The translations under genes and the position numbers were made by a program. The notes beneath the pieces were generated by a model, which had not been told where the DNA came from, ran no database searches, and worked only from the letters and a program-made list of their open reading frames with translations. A stretch of DNA of 54,843 bases. Origin: Verrucomicrobiaceae bacterium. Lineage in GTDB: Bacteria; Verrucomicrobiota; Verrucomicrobiia; Verrucomicrobiales; Akkermansiaceae. Below, one piece after another: positions 48,299 to 54,843 of this stretch. The DNA lies in NCBI GenBank assembly GCA_027487435.1, contig JAIYDP010000354.1:1-54843 (forward strand), given 5' to 3'. Each line of letters begins with the position of its first letter. Positions within the stretch are counted from its first letter, which is position 1.

Positions 48299-50903
48299 CT
48301 AGCGCCAGCTGGGGGGTCCACCAGCAGGGGCAGCGGCACCCCACGGTGCGGCGGGAGACGCGCCGTAGCCGAAGCTGCCGCCAGAACTGCCGCCGCCGCC
48401 GCCGCCGCCGTATCCACCGCCGCCGCCATACCCACCCCCTCCACCTCCGAAGCCTCCTCCTCTGCCAAACCCCCCGCCACCGAAGCCACCCCCGAAGCCA
48501 CCGCCGCCTCCCCGGCCGCCACCCCCACCCCATCCTAACAAATTATTGCACATTGCATCCAAACAAGTTACGAGTGCTGGAGCCGCCGGATCCACCTCGG
48601 GAAAACCCAAGCTCTCGCAAGCGAGCGGGCACCTCCTGCTTGGCACCATCGAGGATGCCGACGAGCTCACGAGCATGGCGGAAATTGCCCGGGGTGAAAA
48701 AGGTGTAGGAGCTACCCGTGCGGCCTGCGCGACCCGTGCGGCCAATGCGGTGGACGTAGTCCTCGCACCCCTGAGGGAAGTCGTAGTTAACGACGACGGT
48801 GATGTCCTTAATATCTATCCAGGGGTCACATGGAGACAAAGGGGGGGTATGGAGAGCTGCAGCAAGGTGCGAGTTGAGGGGAGTTGACTTGGCGCAAGCT
48901 GAGGGGCGCCACGCGGCGCCGAGCGTGGGAGACACGCCCAGCAATCGCGCAGAAATCCAGTTTCCCCCTCCCCCCCCCCACACGCGCGCACAGGTCCATG
49001 GGCAAGGCTGGTGACGCGGGGGGAGGGGAGAGGGACCTCAGCGAAACTTTGCACATCTCCGAGAACAAGAGAGGGGGGCTACACGCATAAAGGATTACCT
49101 AAACCTCTCGAAGCAACGTCCGTAGCGATCTAACAAAATTCAATAAATCGAAACATGTGAATCGCACCAGCATGTTGCAGCGTCCATGCCTGAATTCCTC
49201 AAGGACCCAATCGCGTTCGCGCTGCTCCTTGTCGCCATGGAGGGCCATGGCAGGAAAGCCGCTGCTGCGCAGCTCGCGGCACAGGTTGTCCGCATTGCGC
49301 TTCGTCTCAACGAAGATGATGGCTTTGAGCGGCGATGCAGTCGAACGGCTGGTCTCACCGAGATCCTTCAGGAGGGCAAAGAGCCTTATTCGTTAGCGGC
49401 GCACGGAGGACAGGGTGAGAATACTTCCTAGGCTTTTCCATATCCTCACAAATTTCGACGTGCTGGCGGACTGTCTTGACGGCCTGGAGGTCCTGAGAGC
49501 CGACATTAACTTGCACGGGATCGTTCAGAAATTCCCGCGCGATATGCTGAACCGCACGAGGCCACGTCGCCGTGAAGAAAAGAGTCTGCCTGTCTGGGCG
49601 AATCTGCGACACGATCTTGCGGATTTGAGGCTCGAAGCCCATGTCGAGCATTCGGTCGGCCTCGTCGAGGACGAGGTAGGTCACGCGGCGGAGGTTCGTT
49701 CGGCGGGACTCGAGGAAGTCGATGAGCCGCCCAGGGGTTGCGATGACAATCTCGACTCCAGCGGATAGATCTCGAGCTTGGCCACCCTTGGGGGCGCCAC
49801 CGTAGCAGCAAGTGGACTTGATGCGGGAGCTTGTGCCGTATTTGGATACTTGTTGCTGGATTTGGACTGCAAGCTCACGTGTGGGGGCTAGGACAAGCAT
49901 GATAGGACCATCCCCAGGCTGAAGGTAGGGCTGAGCATTAATGTGGACGATTCCAGGAAGGAGGTAACCAAGAGTCTTGCCTGAGCCTGTCTGCGGCATC
50001 AGTGATGCTACAACATGTAAAAATTTGATTCACCTCAGCCACGCAAATGCAATCACGTCCTTTCAAAGCGATGGGCCACGACTGTGCCTGAATGGGCGTC
50101 GGGCCACCCCAAGCCTTGCCCTCGTGGTCGCGTTCGCCATGCAGGACGTCAAGGACGTACTGAGGGAACGAGCCCTCCTCAAAAGTCTGCACCGGTCGCG
50201 GGACATCGCGGCCTTGGCTTGAAATCTGATGATGCCGACGATAGTCATCGATGTCGCGGTCAGATCGAGCGCGAACGTGAGGGTGCTCGACGTAAAAGTT
50301 CTTCTCAAACTTGGGAAGATTTCCAAAATCAGGCTTTGGGAGAGGCGTGTCACTGCTATTTGACGTCAGACAAGCCAACAGGAGAGTCAATTACTAGCCG
50401 AGAGAACTGCCGTAGCTTGAGCCACCACCACCGCCGAAACCGCCGCCACCGAAGCTCCCATAACCACCACCACCTCCAAACCCGCCACGAGGAGGTCCAC
50501 CAAAGCTGCCTCCTCCAAAAGAGCCTCCTCCAAATGAATTTCCTCCACGAGGAGGCGACCGACGAGGCGATCGAGGCCTCGACCTGGACCTCTTCGAACG
50601 AGAACGAGAACGAGAGTCACGGTGACCGTAGCGTCGGCTCGACTTGGACCTTGAGCGAGATCTGGACCTTGACCGTCGACGCCTTTGGCGATCTTTGCTG
50701 CGACTTCGGCTCGCTGACTTGGAAGGTGATCGCTTTGAACGTCCCCGTGACCGTGATCTTGAGCGGCTGCATAGATTACTCAATCGTGGACAGGTTCAGC
50801 AGGGAACTACACAAAATCACTGAAAATGAGATTTTGTGGAGAGAGAGACGATTCAGATGCAGGCAACAACAAAGTCCACTCACCCGCGCTTTTCGATGTC
50901 CAT
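48299..50903 (-). CDS. DEAD-box RNA helicase (DDX5/DBP2-like) with N-terminal RS domain
   Basis: Starts MDIEKRG at 50903; a roughly 125-nt intron joins to RSRSRSRGRSKRSPSKSASR, an arginine-serine domain, then Gly-rich FGGGSFGGG repeats. After a 39-nt intron comes SDTPLPKPDFGNLPKFEKNF, PTPIQAQSWPIALKGRD (Q motif), TGSGKTLGYLLPG (Walker A), VLAPTRELAVQI, GGAPKGGQ, IATPGRLIDFLES, YLVLDEADRMLDMGF (DEAD), LFFTATWP (SAT position TAT), then NYDFPQGCEDYVHRIGRTGR (motif VI). A long Gly/Arg/Phe/Tyr tail ends at 48299. Core matches DBP2/DDX5; RS domains belong to other spliceosomal helicases, so this mix is unusual. Likely nuclear, acting in mRNA processing. Confidence 0.92.
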
Positions 50904-50962
50904 GGTGGCGAGGAGGCTAACAGATTTTTAGACTCACTTTTACAAACGCAGGGCAACAGAAG

Positions 50963-52753
50963 TTACATTGCCCAAATATCATAGGCATAAGCGTACTCGA
51001 GCATAGAGGGGACAAGGGTTCCGTTCATGCAGCCCCTGACAAGTCTTTGAACAAAAGAAGACTTCTCTGGAAAAGGATCACCCCCAAATCGGTAGACACC
51101 CTCTTTCCAATTGGATGCAGAGCCATAATGAAGAAATGCTTTCTCAAATATTTCAAGGGAAAATGCATCATCGTAGTCATCCCACAGGGCCTGTGGCAAA
51201 GCCTCGATATTCCCTCTCCCTCGTGAAATATGTGAAGTGTGCCTGAAGTTGCGGACATCGTCGTCGCGATGGCGCCGGAAGTACACATGGAGCCTCCCAC
51301 CAGTGTCGGAGTTTGAAAATATCAGGAAATTGAATTCTTCTTTGTCACGGACTTTGCCAACGTCAAGGGCGATGAGGTGGGAGGAGCCATAGCGGAGGAA
51401 TCCTCTCCTTTGCTTCACGATTCCGACGCCAGCGCCGTTGAGGAACCGCACGACCGAAAACGGCGAGATGAGGAAAATGTCAGCGTCCATGACGAGGCAG
51501 TGCGAGTGAGGCTTGGTGGGGCCGAAGCAAACAGTTTGGATTAAATAATGCAGCATTCGGGAGTTGCGGTGGGATGGATGTTCGGAGTTGAAGGAGAGGG
51601 GGTTCTTCTCGCATTGCGCCCCCCGAGCAGCACAGAGCAAAAGTAGCTTCGTCTCGTCTGCAGGCGCGAGGGAGTCGTAGAGAAGGAACACAGAGAATGG
51701 GTCCGCCATGAAGCGGCCGAAGCTGTCGAGAAGGAGCTCAAAAAGGTCGACGCGGTTGCAAAGTGTCGTGAGGACAAGAAGGTGAGCTGAGGGGTCTGCA
51801 GGAGGTGTGGGGGGAGCCGTGAACAGAGAGGGGGGGCGTGGTGGTGGATTCTTAGCGTCGCAGAGCCGAGCGGCAGCGGGGTCGACAGAAGCTGGTGGCG
51901 TCGGCCTGTGGAGAGAAAAGCCTGTTCCTGTCAGACGCGTGGTGCAAGGGGGAGGGGGTCGAAATGGAAATCACGCGCTTTTGGCGTTACCAGCGTAGGG
52001 GTCGGCGTCATCGACCCGAACGGCAACGGAGGCGCCGAGGGAGTAGAGGGGGAGCCCATCAACGCGGCGCAGAGATGCCTCTATCTTGTGATATCCTGCC
52101 TGATGTATTCTAATGGGCATTGACACCTTGTCGAGCTCCGCCAAACGGTGCATCACCACCAGCTCCGCAATCGGGTGTCCATCAAGGGCCAACGTCAAAG
52201 CCACTAAAGGAATCAGCTGACGTCAGCCATGTATATTCAAAAAGAGAATTCCGATTGGGGGGGTACCCTCAAAATTGACCAAATCTGCTTGAACTGCGAC
52301 GACGAGATCGAATGACGCGCCGGACTTGATGGACTGGCAATCTGTGGGGGAGAGGATTGAGACTATAGGCTCCTCTTCTTCGAGTGCAACGTCCTCGAGG
52401 AAGAAGGTATCGTCTTTGAAGTTTGGGCGCTCCAGCTGAGGGTTCCCAACTGTGAAGTATCGGCGACCTGACGTCTCCACGACTGTACCATCTTGGGTCT
52501 CCAGATATGCAAACACAAAGTATCTGCCCGACTGAAGGTCTGCAAGCTGAATTGACGGATCTGGCGTAGATATCCGGCTGATTTCCTCCGAATTTATCTT
52601 CAGAACGAGCGATGCATCTGAACGAAGAGGCCCAGTTGCCAGAGCGACATGCACGGTATCGCCTTCTTCATATCGTTGATTGAGCGAGGGACTTTTGAAT
52701 GCAAGCTCGGACGCTGCAAGACTGCAAAAAAGCAGCAGTGCGTACAAGGCCAT
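50963..52753 (-). CDS. Secretory glycosyltransferase-like protein with N-terminal beta domains
   Basis: Starts MALYALLLFCSLAASELAFK at 52753, a signal peptide. Two beta-rich segments follow (YEEGDTVHVALATGPLRSDA, SIQLADLQSGRYFVFAYLET; PIVSILSPTDCQSIKSGASF, then after a C-rich intron VALTLALDGHPIAELVVMHR), with PDPSIQLADLQSGRYFV resembling Ig-like folds. A Pro-rich linker leads to the catalytic-looking part: HLLVLTTLCNRVDLFELLLD, SVFLLYDSLAPADE, HCLVMDADIFLISPFSVVRF with a DxD motif (DAD), GGDPFPEKSSF, ending EYAYAYDIWAM at 50963. The DxD and strand order suggest a GT-A glycosyltransferase in the Golgi or ER lumen. The family is not identified. Its start is 43 bp from the stop of SPEF2 upstream on the same strand. 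Confidence 0.65.
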
Positions 52754-52796
52754 CAAGTCATAAGTACACAGCAACTTCAGTCGTTGTTTTACTAGT

Positions 52797-54843
52797 TTAA
52801 CAGGCCCCCTCGCGCAACAATGCATAAGCGTCAACTGCAACATGCTGTGTCAGCGGAACCAACAGCCGAGAGGCCATTGGATGCTTTTCTATGTTCACAA
52901 TCGAAGTCGTCCCAAACTCGGCAGCGACTTCCTCCAACGCGACCTTGATTTCAGCTTCCTGCAAGCGTTATTGGGGGAAAGAGGCCAAGCGGTACATCGA
53001 CCAAGTTCGACGGGAGTGCGGCTATTCTCCAAGCCATGATCAGACGCGTCAGCTTCTCCGCCGTCAGCTCGGCGCCAACGTCCCCCGCAACAACAGCCGC
53101 AGCGCGTCGCAACCCTCCGGCGGAATCCTCAGCTCCTGCAGCAGCTGCCGCCAGAAGGAACTCAGTCAACAAGAACGCTCCGTCCTGAGAGAAAGCAGCT
53201 TCAGGAGTGAGCTCAGAATCGGAGAGGCTGACATAACAAGCAACGCTTCAGCTTATCAACCAAATGCGCGCGGACAACGGGGCCCGCTTCGGACATTTCG
53301 ATGGGGGGCGCCTCGCTCTTTTCAAACCACAAGATCTCGCGAGAAAACCGCGCCAGATCTGGCCGCTCGGCATCGTATTTCGAACGGATCGAAAGAAGCT
53401 CGTCCACAGAGGGGGGGGGTAGATTCGCAAGGGCGTAAACGACTCGGCGCCAGGGTATGAGTCCTGAGGGGGAGGGTTAGAAATTCATCGAGAACATCCA
53501 ACCAGTCTTCGCAAAGTCAAACCCAGCGAACATGGCGCGGACACGAGGCGCCGCAGTGCCCCCCCACTCGGCGGGGGCGTAACGGTCGCCATAGGCGGCC
53601 ACGGCGCGGACCACAAACGCTGCTGCTTCATCGCACGAAACGAAACCTGAGGGTGCGGCGGCAGCAAAGTGGGCGACGATTCGACCCAGTTGGGTGGACG
53701 AGAGGACGTAGGGGGGAAGAAGCTCCCGCGGCGCTGGGAGAGAGGGGGGGGGTGGGATGTCAATGGCGACGAGAGTCTCGTTGACGGCGAAGTCGGCGCC
53801 AGAGAGCGAGAGGAAAAATGTCAGCGGCCGCTGAGATTCGATCGCGCGGCGCACGTGGAGAATGAGGCCTGCAATCTGGGGGGGGGTCAGCCACCAAAAA
53901 AGCAGCGCAAAACCGCTTCCATTTCGTCTCTAAACCGCTGCGCGACATAGTTGTCAAGCCTCTCAAGCAACCGACCCTCTCTCTGCCGCAAGTCCGCGAC
54001 AGTTCGCAAAAATCCCTCCGCAACCCTCCCCAGCCGCGCAGCCAAAAGCTGCCCCTCCCTCGCCAACGCCTTATCCAAAAACCCGTCGCCACCCTCTCCA
54101 CCCCCCCCTAGCGCGTCCAGCGCCGCCTTGACCGCAGCCGCGAGCGCGTCCACAAACAAACAGTCGTATGCCTTAATTTCAACCTCGCCCCCTTCCATCG
54201 CGACCTTGCGCGGCCCTTCGGGTACCGCGGCCGCAGCCGCCGCCTTCCCCTTCGCGTCCTTCCCCTTCGCGTCCTTGGCCCCCCCTTTCGCATCCTTCCC
54301 CTTGGCCGGCTCCTCTTCACCCCCGCCCAGTGCGGCGCGCACCCTCGGCCCCAATTCGGTAAGGGCGGGTGATATGACGTCAGGAGGGGGAGGGTGGTCC
54401 TGCGCAAGAGGCTAAAGAATGAGAAAGCAGAGCGAGGAGAGGATGAGGAAAACAGAGCAAATATTCTTTAGGGTCCCTCACATTGCCTCCCAACGCGGCG
54501 GCGAAGTCGCGTAGGAGCGCGCGGGTGGATGCGGCGCGACGGGCCTCCACTTGCACGAGGTCGAGGTACTTGTTGAACAACAAGCGAACGTGGTCCTCGA
54601 CAAACCCTTCGGAGGCCTAGCGGAGGGGTCAACGTAACAAAAATGCACATGAAATAAAAAGGAATGCGTGAGGAAATGGTTAGGGGGGGGAACAAACGAT
54701 CGCAGCCCTCTGCTTGTCAGCGGCGTCGCGATTGGCGTCGGAGATGTCCCAAAGGCGGTCGCGAAGGTCGTCGACGCGGCGGTGGAGCTCCGCTTTGAAA
54801 TCTGCGTCAGCGCTGAAGAGTAAATGCGAGTGGGACTTTGAGG
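52797..54843 (-). CDS. SPEF2: Central-pair protein SPEF2/CPC1, 3' part (cut by window end)
   Basis: A component of the C1 central-pair apparatus of motile flagella. The upstream part runs off the window. Visible: HRRVDDLRDRLWDISDANRD and GFVEDHVRLLFNKYLDLVQV, a helical pair typical of SPEF2; a Lys/Gly/Ala linker with repeated KDAKG units; FLDKALAREGQLLAARLGRV; then SQRPLTFFLSLSGADFAVNE, IDIPPPPSLPAPRE, YVLSSTQLGRIVAHFAAAAP and SGFVSCDEAAAFVV, the EF-hand-like C-terminal region of SPEF2, followed by LIPWRRVVYALANL. The last exon reads EAEIKVALEEVAAEFGTTSI and ends near LLREGAC, stop 52797. Introns have GTACCCCC-type donors. Similarity is spread over the full visible length, but it is a remote match by eye. 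Confidence 0.7.

Noticed and set aside
48232..48528. Ala/Val-rich and Arg/Trp-rich frames opposite or alongside the Gly-rich tail
   Set aside because: They are other-frame readings of the GGN repeats that code for the FGGGGG tail of the DEAD-box helicase.
50084..50920. 278-codon plus-strand frame
   Set aside because: Antisense to the RS domain and N-terminal helicase exons; rich in Arg, Ser and His because of the RS codons; no initiation or domain evidence.
1..54843. CRISPR array, bacterial operon or plasmid/phage origin
   Set aside because: No spaced direct repeats were found. Spliced eukaryotic genes span the window.

Overview
This window is nuclear DNA from a unicellular, flagellated eukaryote with a very compact genome. 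The evidence is direct. Nearly every gene is split by tiny GT-AG introns, mostly 28-45 nt and some only 18-22 nt. Flanking exons join in frame only when these introns are removed. The gene content is purely eukaryotic: exosome helicase MTR4, U5 snRNP protein DIM1, GATOR1 subunit NPRL3, endosulfine, COMMD, a CEP57-like protein and the central-pair protein SPEF2/CPC1. TAA, TAG and TGA all act as stops, so the standard code fits. CEP57- and SPEF2-like genes indicate a centriole and a motile flagellum. I cannot name the lineage. Introns near 32 nt recall Blastocystis and some other stramenopiles, but that is only a hint.

Layout: 1-300 holds two copies of a short dispersed repeat. 488-2361 has two small unknown genes. 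2529-5263 encodes a striking gelsolin-repeat / RING / FAD-oxidoreductase fusion. 5298-7703 (-) is a diflavin reductase with an acylation-type N-terminus. 7775-14590 holds small unknown genes, a 2H phosphoesterase, a CEP57-like protein and a type I membrane protein with CUB-like repeats. 14925-18156 has TPR, ankyrin and PLAC8-family genes. 18274-24658 has divergent MTR4 and thimet-type oligopeptidase genes. 24763-31434 (-) has a short unknown gene, BolA, two disordered or coiled-coil proteins and an IPT/TIG membrane protein. 31823-33268 is an unresolved multi-exon gene. 33368-39998 has divergent DIM1 and a 6-kb gene joining PH, DOCK-type DHR-1 and RasGEF domains. 40146-44520 carries endosulfine, NPRL3, COMMD, a four-EF-hand protein and an unknown gene. 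44562-48239 holds a GT4 glycosyltransferase, an unknown helical protein and a secreted protein with a conserved unknown domain. 48299-54843 (-) has an RS-domain DEAD-box helicase, a secretory glycosyltransferase and the 3' part of SPEF2.

Genes lie tens of bases apart. Several divergent pairs have only 41-60 bp between start codons, and convergent pairs have 30-110 bp between stops. Introns carry runs of C on the sense strand, either after the donor or before the acceptor, and a CTRAC-like branch motif close to the acceptor.

The themes are cytoskeleton and small-GTPase signalling (the gelsolin-FAD-RING and DHR-1-RasGEF fusions, CEP57, SPEF2, EF-hand), nutrient signalling (NPRL3, endosulfine), RNA metabolism (MTR4, DIM1, DEAD-box) and secretory or surface proteins. 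Exon boundaries were worked out by eye from phase and splice motifs. Gene ends are reliable where a stop or start is named, while internal junctions are partly approximate.
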